NCBI GenBank assembly: GCA_016098155.1
Contig: JAAAJB010000380.1
Location: 2,711-34,218 of the forward strand
Origin: Actinomortierella ambigua
Taxonomy: Eukaryota; Mortierellomycota; Mortierellomycetes; Mortierellales; Mortierellaceae
Reading direction: 5' to 3'
DNA length: 31,508 bases
The notes under the pieces are model-generated. The model did no database searches. It was not told the DNA's origin and worked only from the letters and a program-made list of their open reading frames with translations. The position numbers and the translations under genes were made by a program. This document shows, piece by piece, positions 1 through 12,064 of the stretch. Position 1 is the stretch's first letter. Every line of letters begins with the position of its first letter.

Positions 1-53
1 GGGGGGGGGGGGGGATTTTGGGGGGTGGTTTTTTTTTTTTTTTTTTTTTTTTT
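1..53. repeat. Homopolymer G and T runs at window edge
   Basis: The window opens with a run of 14 G (1-14), a short G-rich spacer, and a run of 25 T (29-53). Runs this pure at the very edge may be a contig end or sequencing artefact rather than biology. The rest of 54-303 is ordinary sequence leading into the glycosyltransferase gene; I see no other gene in it. Confidence 0.8.
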
Positions 54-303
54 CTGACAGTAAGAGTGCGCGCGTCTCTTTACTGCATTGTTGATGGGGA
101 GTCTGAGGGTTACGCGTCCAGCGTTGCGAACAAAGATTTTTTCCTGTCGAGGAGCCCCTGTTGAACGTTCCAAACCCATCAATGGTGTGCACACCATACA
201 CCCCCTTAAAACTGGACCATCCCGTTTGCCATGAGTGCGACAACAGTTTTGAAATGTAGTCTCTTCACACTCTCCCTGCCCCATCCACCATTTTCTCATC
301 TTA

Positions 304-1533
304 ATGTTGATGCAACGAGCAATGTCGATGAAGAAGGGGATAATCTTTCCTATTCAGATCATCTTTGTTTGCCTCATCTTTGCTTCGCTCATCTACCAGC
401 ATGAAGCAATCCTCCTAACCACAGCAGGACAGGGACAGGAACAATCGACGACCGAGAGCGACAACATAACCCAGTCAGGCGTACCTGGCACCCCTCATAC
501 AGATGAACATCGCATCCAGCAGCCAGTCAGGCCTCGTATCTTTGACACTGTGCTGCTGAACGATGAGCTGGAGTTGCTCGAGATCCGGATGAACGAACTT
601 GATAAAGTTGTCGACGTGTTTGTAGTTATCGAGTCGGAGCAAACCTTTCAGCGGGGTTTCAAACCTTTACATTTCCAGCAGGCATCACGCGACAAAGCTT
701 TTGCTCGATTCATAGACCGCGTGCTTCACATTGTCGTCCCCAACATCACAGAGGCCGAGGAGGCGCGCAACAGAAGGATCGGGGGTGACGGCCCTTGGGC
801 CATCGAGTCCTACCTTCGCAACAAGGGCGTACAGATGGCCCTCCAGACCTTCCAGCCGTCGCCGGGTGACTGGGTCTTGCACTCTGATGTTGACGAGATC
901 CCACGAGCCTCCGCGCTGGCCGAGATCAAGGCGTCGTCATCGTCGCTTGAGGAAGAGAACGATACCCATACCCAGGCGCAAACGAGGGTCCTCGATTGCT
1001 CTTTCTACTACTACTCTTTCGAGTTCAAGCGCGCCGAGTCTCGCAAAGGCCCTGTCCTAGCACAGTTCCAGCTGGCACCCACAGGGGTTGATCCCAACTC
1101 GGACGAGCCGGTCGAATTGAACAACAGGGGAACACGTGTGTTCAACAAGCCGCTTTGGGAGGATTGGCCAAATGTTGGGATTCGTCTACGAGGGCTCGCC
1201 TACCAGGATAGGGGACCTAACCTTGTCGAGGATGGCTGCTGGCATTGTTCCTGGTGCTTTAGTAACATTTCACTTGTCCGCAGCAAGGCGGCCTCCTATG
1301 CTCACTCAGAACACAACACTGACACCTACATGAATAACACTTGGATCATAAAGCATGTTCGGCAAGGCAAGGACCTGTTTGACCGCAACGAAATCTACAA
1401 CTATGGTGGTCCGCCAATCGACGTGCCCAAGTTCATTGCCGACCATCTCGATAGGTTTGCCTACTTGACCCATCGCTACAAAGTCCCCAACGCCGGCTTT
1501 CTCGACGTCCCTGAAGAATCTATCCATTTCTAG
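304..1533 (+). CDS. GT17 family glycosyltransferase (beta-1,4-N-acetylglucosaminyltransferase-like), type II membrane protein
   Basis: Single-exon gene of 409 aa. A hydrophobic segment at about residues 13-32 follows a short basic N-terminus, the topology of a Golgi type II membrane enzyme. A low-complexity stem (about 40-77) follows. From about residue 78 the protein matches glycosyltransferase family 17: the FDTVLLNDELELLEIRMNEL block, the VVIESEQTFQRGFKPL block, a GPWAIESYLRNKG block, an acidic SDVDEIP motif at 194-200 (probable nucleotide-sugar/metal site) and a late WHCSWCF segment. The family includes mammalian MGAT3, which adds bisecting GlcNAc; fungal members are mostly uncharacterised, so the exact acceptor is unknown. 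Potential N-glycosylation sequons occur (NIT, NIS, NNT). In-frame Met codons at positions 1, 3, 7 and 9 make the exact start uncertain. The fold assignment is firm; the reaction is inferred. Confidence 0.88.
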   Translation: MLMQRAMSMKKGIIFPIQIIFVCLIFASLIYQHEAILLTTAGQGQEQSTTESDNITQSGVPGTPHTDEHRIQQPVRPRIFDTVLLNDELELLEIRMNELDKVVDVFVVIESEQTFQRGFKPLHFQQASRDKAFARFIDRVLHIVVPNITEAEEARNRRIGGDGPWAIESYLRNKGVQMALQTFQPSPGDWVLHSDVDEIPRASALAEIKASSSSLEEENDTHTQAQTRVLDCSFYYYSFEFKRAESRKGPVLAQFQLAPTGVDPNSDEPVELNNRGTRVFNKPLWEDWPNVGIRLRGLAYQDRGPNLVEDGCWHCSWCFSNISLVRSKAASYAHSEHNTDTYMNNTWIIKHVRQGKDLFDRNEIYNYGGPPIDVPKFIADHLDRFAYLTHRYKVPNAGFLDVPEESIHF

Positions 1534-3039
1534 TGTAAGAATTATATAATAAGATTTTAAATGAATCCCTCAATGTCAGAGAACAATCGCTCTCCTCCAT
1601 TTTTTCATGAAACCCTCTCCTCGGTGACCCTCTTCCCTCCCTCCCTCCCTCCCCCCCAAAAAAATGCCCATCACAGCGCGGCAATCTGAATATCAGGTTC
1701 TTCTGCGAGAAGAGCAGGCCTGTCAGTCTTATGCGTCGCCAGACTTTGTGAACTAGATCTTGGCATCGTGCTGCTTCACTGAGAGCCTTTGCCGACTGCG
1801 AGTTGATCGACATGACCGAACCCCACCAACGTTGGGTGTTTTTATCAATACCATCATGCCGCACACCACAGAACCGGTCTTGGCGCTGGATCTGCCTTAC
1901 ACCAGTAGCCGGCAGTCTTGAAGGAAACAAGCCATGTACTACGAAAGATGACAGCGAGACACCCAAAGTGCGACGTGGGAAATATCAGTTCCAAGACTTT
2001 GGTCGCCCACTCGTGGCACTTATTTTAGCATAATTATCCAGAGCCAGCACGGTTTGCATCATATCAACGGCAAAAAGTGGAGTAACACTTGCTCGGGAGG
2101 CAGGACTTCATGGCGACAAGTTTGTGCTTCCTTCTCACGACGAGCCTGTCTTCCCCTCTCCCCAAAAAGAAAAAGACTATAACAAACTGTGAAGCAAATT
2201 CAATGTCTGCGGCTCAGGTCGACACGACAAAACTGGACAGTAGAGGGGCCTGTTGCCTATCATAAAGAAGAGCGCGTCCGCAATACTTGTCTCCCGTACA
2301 TCAGTAGGTTTGAGAGGAGTGCTATTAACTCATATGTGGGACCTGCCACAAGACACATGGCCAATCCTCGATCCTGTTCTTGCACCTCCCACAAGACCAA
2401 CTTTGCTATCCTTCATCATACTGGATCGTGAAGTGTTCACACTAGAATCGTAGTTATGGCTGGTCACATAACAGGAAGACACCCTAGAAGTAGAGAAGGA
2501 CATCTAGACGTAGGGGGCTACAAATGTGAGAGCATTTTGTGGCCATGACTTATGGGCTGAAGCGCGCTAGATACCACATGTGGTCTCTGTCCTAATCGAG
2601 GTAAAGAAAAGCTGAAAGTTCGGGGTGTCATCGAAGAGGTATTTGAATATCACCATGTTCACGGACATGGAGACGAAAGAGACAAAGTCATAAGACCCAT
2701 GGAAGGAACGATGACCAGCGTCATGGCTGTCATGACTGGAGAGTTATCTGTCAGTGGTATGACAACAAGAATGGCCAAGATGAAGCCTTTGGCACTGGGC
2801 ACACAAGTCGAGCCATTTATTTACACTATTTACAAGCTTCATATGTGTGCATGTGTTTTTGGACTACGTGGTTGCTAGCTTCTCTTGCAGCATTGGAGGT
2901 CAGCGCGTTATGAAATAGCGAACCAGAAAAAGAATCCTGTTCAGAGACCCATGTCTTGTCCCTGTTTCCCCCCCCCCCCTCATTCCCCTCGTTCTCCTCC
3001 TCCTCTTCTTCATCCTCTTCCTTCGCCTCTTCTCCGAAC
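1534..3039. other. Intergenic region, no supported gene
   Basis: About 1.5 kb between the glycosyltransferase and the cysteine-rich gene. The only open frames are short (up to about 148 codons), lack recognisable domains and overlap one another on both strands. An A/T-rich stretch just after the glycosyltransferase stop (about 1540-1560) could contain its 3' processing signals. Positions 2970-3030 form a C/T-rich tract that is the 3' flank of the next gene on the minus strand. Confidence 0.6.
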
Positions 3040-3693
3040 TTAGATCCACCAGCACCAACCAGCGGCACATCGCGTTCCATTACGACAGCAGCCTTTTCCA
3101 CAGCAGAATTTTCCGACCTCACAATAGGTCCTTGGTGTGCACTTTACGCAGCACCAATACCCGTTACCGCAGCACGCTCGTCCATACCGGCAACATCTGC
3201 CGTTTCCACAAGGCACAGAACAGCGGTGGTCGCGGGTATCACTCAAAGTGATATTGGAGAGCATGGCAGGCTCGGGATCGGGCGTGTCCATCAGGTCGTC
3301 ACTACCACCCTCGAGGTCCGACGAGTCGCTGCTCGTGTGAGGAGGCAACAGCGATGTGGGAGGGTCGGGTCTCTCGCGGCGATAGAGAGGACCAGACGCC
3401 ACGCCAGGTTCCGAAAAATCGGGGGAAGCCTGGCGAGAATGGACATTGTCCGAGGAGGACGAATCCCCAGTGGGCGCAGGCTCGGATGGCACGGGCGGCA
3501 ACTGACGAGGATGGAGGGCTGCTGAATCACCCGTGGGCTCGGGCTCGGAAGGCACTGGCGCCTGGCGACGTTCGACTTTGGATGCAACCTCAGACGCTTG
3601 TTCGACTGGGGCTCGCTCCTGACCGTAAGCAAGGAGGATAGTCATGACCAATAGGGCCACGACGAGGGCGAAAAGATGAAGGCGAGATCGCAT
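3040..3693 (-). CDS. Secreted cysteine-rich protein with proline-rich SEPxPTGDS repeats
   Basis: 217 aa, one exon. An N-terminal signal peptide is clear (MRSR then a hydrophobic core at about residues 6-22, likely cut near AYG/QER). A long Pro/Ser/Glu-rich region (about 28-145) carries imperfect repeats of the form RQxPxxSEPxPTGDS at about 43-57, 63-78 and a decayed copy at 87-100. It also has dibasic VERR and YRRER sites that a Kex2-type protease could cut. The C-terminal 60 residues (158-214) hold 16 cysteines, many in CC pairs (CxxxCxxxxCCxxxxxCC and onwards), spaced like a compact disulfide-rich knot, loosely reminiscent of granulin or CC-type fungal modules. One sequon (NIT) lies before the module. 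There is no GPI signal; the protein ends in aromatic residues. The gene has a TATA-like element about 110 bp upstream. Secretion is well supported; function is unknown. Confidence 0.75.
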   Translation of the reverse strand: MRSRLHLFALVVALLVMTILLAYGQERAPVEQASEVASKVERRQAPVPSEPEPTGDSAALHPRQLPPVPSEPAPTGDSSSSDNVHSRQASPDFSEPGVASGPLYRRERPDPPTSLLPPHTSSDSSDLEGGSDDLMDTPDPEPAMLSNITLSDTRDHRCSVPCGNGRCCRYGRACCGNGYWCCVKCTPRTYCEVGKFCCGKGCCRNGTRCAAGWCWWI

Positions 3694-3719
3694 GCTTAAG
3701 ATAAATTGGGGATCTGAAG

Positions 3720-3784
3720 GCGTGTGTGTGTTTATGTGTGTGTGTGTGAATGGGTGTGTGTTGTTTGTGGTGTATGTGTGTATG
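3720..3784. repeat. TG-rich microsatellite in 5' flank of the cysteine-rich gene
   Basis: Interrupted (TG)n runs with TGTGTGTGTT variants. They lie between the TATA-like element and the start codon of the minus-strand cysteine-rich gene, so they probably fall in its 5' UTR or core promoter. Confidence 0.8.
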
Positions 3785-3803
3785 CGGAGGGGTGCCCGCA
3801 GCT

Positions 3804-3809
3804 TTTATG
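3804..3809 (-). promoter_or_regulatory. TATA-like element for the cysteine-rich gene
   Basis: On the minus strand the sequence reads CATAAAAGC, about 110 bp before the start codon at 3693. Position and sequence fit a fungal TATA box; the transcription start is inferred to lie roughly 30 bp downstream. Confidence 0.45.
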
Positions 3810-3810
3810 A

Positions 3811-4918
3811 GTATTCAACAGCTTGAGTTCGTCTAGACCCAGAGTCGGTAGTCAAATATAACTGGCTGTGGAACGTACCTGTGTCCTAGGCTTATGTGGT
3901 GCAGTGGCTATCCAGCAAATGAGAGGGATTCGCAAAAGTGTCCGAGCACCAGTTGACAAATGAAGCTTCCAAATCATTGGCTGAATTCGCAGTCCCTCAA
4001 TTTTTGGAAAATCTCCGGGTGCGACGTGTTCTGGGCACGGACCTCGAACCGACACAACGACGAACGACAAAGCGGCAGCAAGGTCAGTGCAAAGAGATAT
4101 TTTCTCCTTTGTCTGCTGGCCAAGACCGAAAACCGATCGTCATGAATAAGAAGGCATTTGGCACCATTCGTCCTTTATGCAGTCACACTTTGGCATTCGA
4201 TGGTTCGAATGGATATTGTCACCTGCCATTGGATGCAGTTCCCACAGTTGAAACTTTCTCACCCTTCTCAACAACAACAACCTATACTTTCCGTCTTTTG
4301 AGCAATAATGTTTGCAGGTGTAGCCCCCTTTGCACCACGCTCCAGTCTTGACTTGCGACTACTGCAGCACTGTCTGTTGCCTTGTCATGATAGTGCTTGT
4401 TTCCATACTCTGTTTGCTCAGGAATAGAGCACAAAGACTATGTGAACAAGTGAGACAGAGGAGGCTGGTACAAAATGCACCAGCCCCTTGGTCCCTCTTT
4501 TTGACCCTTGATCCTGCTACCATCCTATTGCTGTACCGCCATTTTCGGCCATCCCCTGATTTTCACCCTCGCCTTGCTCTGGTATGTTATTACTACACAA
4601 TGGAGTCACGGAGGGAGTCAACCGGGCTCCACAAGCGTTCCCGGAATTCTGCACTCTGCAACAAAAAAGAATGTGATTGAACAGTGAAATAGAAAACGTG
4701 CAACTGCCCTAGCCTCTTTATGGCAAAGGCCCTTTTTCCTACTGATCACGCCTCCTAACGGGAGGTGAAGCAGACAGAAATTGAGTATGCGTGCCTGATT
4801 ACTCTCGCCTACGCTCTAGAGGAAGCTAACACCATGATTAGTTGCCAATCCTTCTGGCTAACAATAGGTGAATGCTGCCGAGCCACACTATCTTATCGAT
4901 ATTACGAAGAGGGAACAA
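3811..4918. other. Divergent intergenic region, no supported gene
   Basis: This region lies between the divergent minus-strand cysteine-rich gene and the plus-strand small secreted gene. It contains only short open frames (up to about 137 codons) with no recognisable domain. Regulatory sequence for both flanking genes presumably lies here. Confidence 0.5.
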
Positions 4919-4926
4919 TATTTAAG
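4919..4926 (+). promoter_or_regulatory. TATA-like element (TATTTAAG) for the small secreted gene
   Basis: TATTTAAG lies about 85 bp before the exon end at 5006. A C/T-rich, ATG-free leader follows (about 4945-5006), which fits a 5' UTR beginning about 30 bp downstream of the box. It argues against translation starting at the ATG at 4868, which lies upstream of the box. Confidence 0.5.
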
Positions 4927-5005
4927 GCTGCCACCCTTCACTACTAATCGCCCCATCCCTACCTCTTACGAAAATCTCTCGCAACTCCAAACACTACCTA
5001 CAAAA

Positions 5006-5464
5006 AGTAAGGACAAACTTCCGTTCGTCTCACCCCTCCCCACACACACACCTCTTTGCTGCCTCGAACGTACAGCTCTATTTCATGCAGACACTAACTT
5101 TGCTTTAACGAAACAAAAAACAAACAAACAAACAACCGTAACAGTGCTTGCCTACTACCTTGTTGGAACCGCCCTTTGCTTGCTTGCGTCAGTCGCGTCT
5201 GCAGCCTCTGCTGGCCAGACAAACTACAAGCTAGAGTACACGATTGATGAAGAGACCTTCACGCAAGACGTCCAGCCCGGAGTCTGCTACGTGGCAAAGA
5301 AGATTGGCCTCGTAGCCAGCTCGTCAGCTTCCGAAGGTGTTGCCTGTTTCCTATTTACTTCCAACGACTGCGGCTTTGGGGAAGACGTTCAATATACACA
5401 AGTGCCTAATACGGATGGCTTTGATGCGATGCAGACGTTCGGATGTATTGCTCAAAAGGTGTAA
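5006..5464 (+). CDS. Small secreted four-cysteine protein with intron-split start codon
   Basis: Model join(5006..5006,5145..5464), 106 aa. The open frame contains a perfect signal peptide but no in-frame ATG next to it. A strong donor (GTAAGG at 5007) and an acceptor (AACAG ending at 5144), with a CTAAC branch point at 5094-5098, define a 138-nt intron. Joining the last A of exon 1 to TG of exon 2 creates ATG followed directly by LAYYLVGTALCLLASVASA, an ideal signal peptide cut near residue 23. The mature part is about 83 aa with four cysteines (48, 68, 76, 101), probably two disulfides. I do not recognise the family; it resembles the many small secreted proteins of soil fungi. The alternative, a long frame from the ATG at 4868, runs across the TATA-like box and buries the signal peptide, so I disfavour it. 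Confidence 0.68.
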   Translation, partial: SKDKLPFVSPLPTHTPLCCLERTALFHADTNFALTKQKTNKQTTVTVLAYYLVGTALCLLASVASAASAGQTNYKLEYTIDEETFTQDVQPGVCYVAKKIGLVASSSASEGVACFLFTSNDCGFGEDVQYTQVPNTDGFDAMQTFGCIAQKV

Positions 5465-5970
5465 CGGGCCCATCCGCACATATAGCTTTTGCAGTTAGAA
5501 CACTTCAAATGACTGAAAATTTCAACCTCCCTCCCATTCACCGACCCATTCTTCTCAGCAGTTTGCTGAATGTTGGAAATTAAAAGGTGTAGGATCGCTC
5601 TTTGATCGCGTGAACCATCAAAGTGAAAGAGGAGTTAACAGACTATACATTAAAGGAAGTTGGGAACTTACTCATCCTACAGAATCTCCTTTACAGACGC
5701 AGATTGACTGATACCGTTGCGGCAATACTTTAATCTTGTCCAGGTACCTGCCGTTGTCACCGGATCACTTTCTGTTTCCTTTCGTGCCACAGTACTCGCC
5801 AATATCCTTCATGGTCATAAGACACTTAAGGTCAATGTCTTATTACGCATGATCATTTTGGGAAGACTTGGAATAAACTCCCTACGTCCGGGAAGAGGCA
5901 CAAAAAGCGTCGAAGAATCTCGCAGCTAGACTACCGCAATATGAGCCGCAATGCAAAAAACAAAATGCAA
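5465..5970. other. Convergent intergenic region, no supported gene
   Basis: About 500 bp between two genes that point at each other. It holds 3' flanks only; the single open frame of 70 codons (5717-5929) has no recognisable features. Confidence 0.55.
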
Positions 5971-6486
5971 TTATGGGCCAGGGCCAAAATCTCGAACAAG
6001 CTCCCATAGTTGATTACTAGCTTCGCTGCAATCCGATAGGGTGACCCGAGCACCTTTGCTCTCGTCGTTCCGCCCAATGCATCGACCCGTGCCCGTGCCC
6101 TCTAGTCGAAAAGTGGTTGAATCCGGCTGAAGGACCAGTGTCCAGGTATTGTTTGAGTCTTGTTGCGCAGCGTACACCTGGGCATCGCCGTCCGACATCC
6201 ATGCGAGGCTCTTGTGAGTGTTTTCATGTTGAATTTCGTAGAGGTTGTCGTGCTGCAGCCAACGCAGGTTCCAAACCTGATTAACGCCGATGGAGGACTT
6301 TTCGCGTGGCCAGAGATCGACAGGGAATGGTGGAGGCGCGGCGATGATGAGGTCCAGCAACATGTGCGAACCGCGAGCCTGGATCGCTGCACGACCACTG
6401 AGGTCTTCAGCACATGACAACACCGCAAGCTGCAAGGCGATTGATAGCAGCGAAAAGGTTTTTGGTGGAGTGAATCGGGTGATCAT
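5971..6486 (-). CDS. Secreted ricin B-type beta-trefoil lectin-like protein
   Basis: 171 aa from the ATG at 6486, chosen over the ATG at 6516 because it puts a signal peptide (hydrophobic core at about 10-24, cut near SCA/ED) at the N-terminus. The mature protein shows the ricin-B/beta-trefoil signature: three Trp motifs, QVW (70-72), NTW (113-115) and QLW (159-161), and a cysteine pair C136/C153 in a CIGR...GARVTLSDC arrangement typical of one trefoil subdomain. One to one and a half trefoil repeats seem well formed; the first (about 40-70) is degenerate. Such proteins bind glycans; this one has no attached enzymatic domain. The ligand is unknown. A TATAAA box lies 135 bp upstream on the same strand. 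The gene converges with the preceding small secreted gene. Confidence 0.72.
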   Translation of the reverse strand: MITRFTPPKTFSLLSIALQLAVLSCAEDLSGRAAIQARGSHMLLDLIIAAPPPFPVDLWPREKSSIGVNQVWNLRWLQHDNLYEIQHENTHKSLAWMSDGDAQVYAAQQDSNNTWTLVLQPDSTTFRLEGTGTGRCIGRNDESKGARVTLSDCSEASNQLWELVRDFGPGP

Positions 6487-6620
6487 GGCGAAATTGAGTG
6501 TCAGAAGGTGGTACAAAGCTGCTGGTGGTCACTGAGAATTGGGAGTTTTGGAGTTTGCAACAATATATCTGCTTCTGTAGAGAAAATATACGGGTTTGGA
6601 GTAGACTTTGGACATCTCCC

Positions 6621-6626
6621 TTTATA
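6621..6626 (-). promoter_or_regulatory. TATA box for the ricin-fold gene
   Basis: The minus strand reads TATAAAGGG, 135 bp before the start codon at 6486. This leaves about 100 nt for a 5' UTR and fits a fungal TATA box. Confidence 0.55.
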
Positions 6627-6629
6627 CAG

Positions 6630-7007
6630 GCTCCGACCTTTTGAAGCGAAAAGAAAGAGAAGGGTGCGGAACATTCATAAAGAACCAAACAAGAACAGTT
6701 TGCACTATTCCCATCTATTTTTGGATTCGTTTGGAAGGGAATCGAATGCGTTTGGCCATTTCTCTTCTCGGAAATCCAGCTTGGCACTGGCCACTCAGAA
6801 GATACTCTGGCTACAGCCTACAACATGGCGTCTTTGTTCACGCTTTACCCTGCTGTGGTGCCTTTCGACATACCATGTCGAACGGAAGGCGAGAAACAAA
6901 GGGTTAGACTGTTCCTACAACTCTGTCACTTGTTTCCACTGCTCGCTTCGGGAAAGAACTGACTCCAACTTTTGAAGGCTGGACTTCACAAACAGCAAAA
7001 TACAACT
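6630..7007. other. Intergenic region, no supported gene
   Basis: Between the ricin-fold gene promoter and the 3' end of the kinase gene. Overlapping short open frames (up to about 155 codons) show no domain or codon bias. An AATAAA overlaps the kinase stop codon on the minus strand (GAAATAAAG at about 7006-7013) and may act as its poly(A) signal. Confidence 0.5.
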
Positions 7008-9981
<2,974 letters not shown>

Positions 9982-10390
9982 GTTGAAAAGAAACACAATA
10001 AAAAAGTAGAAGAAAAAAAGACGAATGACGCAAGACAATAAGATATGGAAGAGAACAACTGGTCAGTTCTAAGTTCCACGGCGTAGACAGTAGAGCGAAA
10101 GAGAATGAGCAATGCTTCAGGCAGAGGTCGAACCCAAAACGATGCTACAAGCCGCGGCAGAGAGATTGAGGCAGAGTGAGTGTGAGCTGAGTGAGTCGTG
10201 TAAGTGAGTTGTTGTGTGAGTGAATGTGTGAAAAGCGACATGTTCGACTACTTGGCCGCCTTCACGAAGGCGGCAAATTCGAAACGTCACCGAATCGTTG
10301 GTGTCGCTTTCTATGCGTATGACTTAACCTTCGCCCTCCGCCCACTCTGGCAGCTTTTCCCCTGCCACCCCCCTCTCCTTGGTTTCCATA
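9982..10390. promoter_or_regulatory. Bidirectional promoter region between PRP4 and ING
   Basis: The start codons lie 409 bp apart and point away from each other, so both 5' UTRs and promoters must share this interval. A (CACT/GAGT)-type repeat occurs at about 10170-10230. I see no clear TATA box, as is common for housekeeping genes. Confidence 0.55.
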
Positions 10391-12064
10391 ATGAAAGCGC
10401 CGAAGGAAAACCTCGCTTACCTCGATGATTACCTGGACAGTACGTGAACAGCCCTACTCTAGTGCGATGGAGCAGCATAGTCTACTCTAGATGGCCTGCA
10501 AGAAAGCAACCGGGCTGAGAGGCTGGCAGAGGAATTGAGCAATGGTAACCCCAACAAACATCACACTCACCGTGTCGCGCTTCTTGGTTCTTTCTCTCTC
10601 CTTCTTTGAACGCACGGTGCAGCGGTCGAATCTCTTCCTCTTGAGCTGCAGCGTCAGTTCACGCTGATGCAGGAAATGGATGCAAGAGCACAATGTAGGT
10701 TACGCTTGGGATGCTGCAGCCCATCCATTGCATCTACACGTTGCATGCTTGGCACAAAAATACGGGGTTGCTCACCTGTCTCTCCCCTCCTTGTTCTCTC
10801 CTACACCTTACTTTCAATCAAATAACAGCCATCATGTCCTCCGTCAGTACCCGTGCTGCAGAGTTTGTCGAACAAGTTCAGGCGAAGGACCCACAGGAAC
10901 GCATCAAGATGCTCAAAAACCTCAATGAGTTGCTGGTGGAGTGTCTGCGACAGGGCGAGGAGAAGGTTGCCCTTGCCACGGCCGCCTACGACATTGTAAG
11001 GGAAACTAGGACGAGTTTTGATGCCCCTCTCCCTACTATATCAGTGTCTGGTCATAGTGCCCACTCACTCGCTGTTTCCCCTTTTTTTTTGTTTTGTTTG
11101 AATAGGTAGACAGACATGTACGGAGGCTGGATGACGACCTCCAAAAGTACGAGGATGAACAGATGATTGGCCCTGGACGACTAGGCGGTAGTGCAACAGG
11201 AACACAGACAGCCACGGCCCATGCAGATCGAAAGGAGGAAGCAAGTAGCGCATTGGCTACTACCTCCAACAAGAAAGGTACGGAGCTTTCCTGTTGCTGC
11301 GGTACTTTTTTTGGCGAGAAAAGAATGGATCGTACCCACTGACTCGATATGAACTTCACCAACATGACACCCATAGGCACTGGCCAAGATGGCAACACAA
11401 AGAGTAAGTGTCGACCAAACGAAAGCAGCCATCCAATTTTAACTATCATCAAAATCGCTAATGCGACTTGAACAATTTCGCCTCACTATAAAATAGAGCG
11501 CAAGACAGGTCAGTCGGGCAGCAACGCAGGAACAAGCACCTCCAGCAGCACGACAGGCACCGAGAAACACAAGGGACGCAACGTGTCTAATTCCGGCAGT
11601 GGAAAGATTGCCAAGAAAACGTATGGACGACTTATTTTTTTTTGTTTCCTGCTTCGTATGGCATACATGACTAGGTGAGATCGTATCAATTGCTTACACA
11701 CACACACACACTCTCTCTCTCTCTCCACATATTTCCCACATTAGCGCAACGGCCGCTATTCAGGACTTGCCCATCGATCCCAACGAACCTCTCTATTGCT
11801 ACTGTCAACAGGTGTCGTATGGAGAGATGGTTGCCTGCGACAATGGCGATGTAAGTCCTTCAGACTTCGTATGCTTGGCTGAAATGACCAAGTTTGGGAC
11901 ACGAAAGGAGGAGAGCGTTTTATTAACACCTTCGTTCTATGTTGACTCTATAGTGCGAGATCGAATGGTTCCATTTGTCATGCGTTGGCCTCAAGGCACC
12001 ACCCAAAGGCAAATGGTACTGCAAAGACTGCTCACAAAAGTCTCGAAAGCCGCAGAAAAAGTAG
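10391..12064 (+). CDS. ING-family chromatin reader with C-terminal PHD finger (ING3/Yng2-like)
   Basis: Eight exons: join(10391..10439,10623..10694,10829..10995,11106..11277,11377..11403,11497..11620,11745..11850,11954..12064), 275 aa. The N-terminus has the ING helical domain: [20 protein letters not shown] then [10 protein letters not shown], and later [17 protein letters not shown] (about residues 10-110). A Ser/Thr/Gly-rich linker with basic patches follows. A C4HC3 PHD finger spans 222-265 (C222, C224, C235, C240, H246, C249, C262, C265) with the Y/S/W residues (Y221, S228/Y229, W244) that form the H3K4me3 pocket in ING proteins. ING proteins recruit histone acetyltransferase or deacetylase complexes (NuA4, Rpd3). 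Which complex is not decidable here, though EMD in the N-domain recalls ING3. Taking the ATG at 10834 as the start would lose the first two helical exons. An ATTAAA at 12121-12126 may be the poly(A) signal. Confidence 0.9.

Noticed and set aside
4868..5464. 198-codon frame as the full secreted protein
   Set aside because: Its ATG lies upstream of the TATA-like box and puts the signal peptide about 92 residues inside. The spliced model gives a normal N-terminal signal peptide.
6937..6955. GCTCGCTTCGGGA resembling the start of U6 snRNA
   Set aside because: The match stops after about 12 bases and the conserved U6 core does not follow.
10110..10190. Possible tRNA on the minus strand (GGGTTCGACCTC resembles a B box)
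   Set aside because: No matching A box or cloverleaf pairing was found upstream; the region is also the divergent promoter of PRP4 and ING.
10834..10836. ATG at 10834 as the start of the ING protein
   Set aside because: It would omit the YLDDYLD...LPLELQRQF helices, which are found in phase in two upstream exons with good splice sites.
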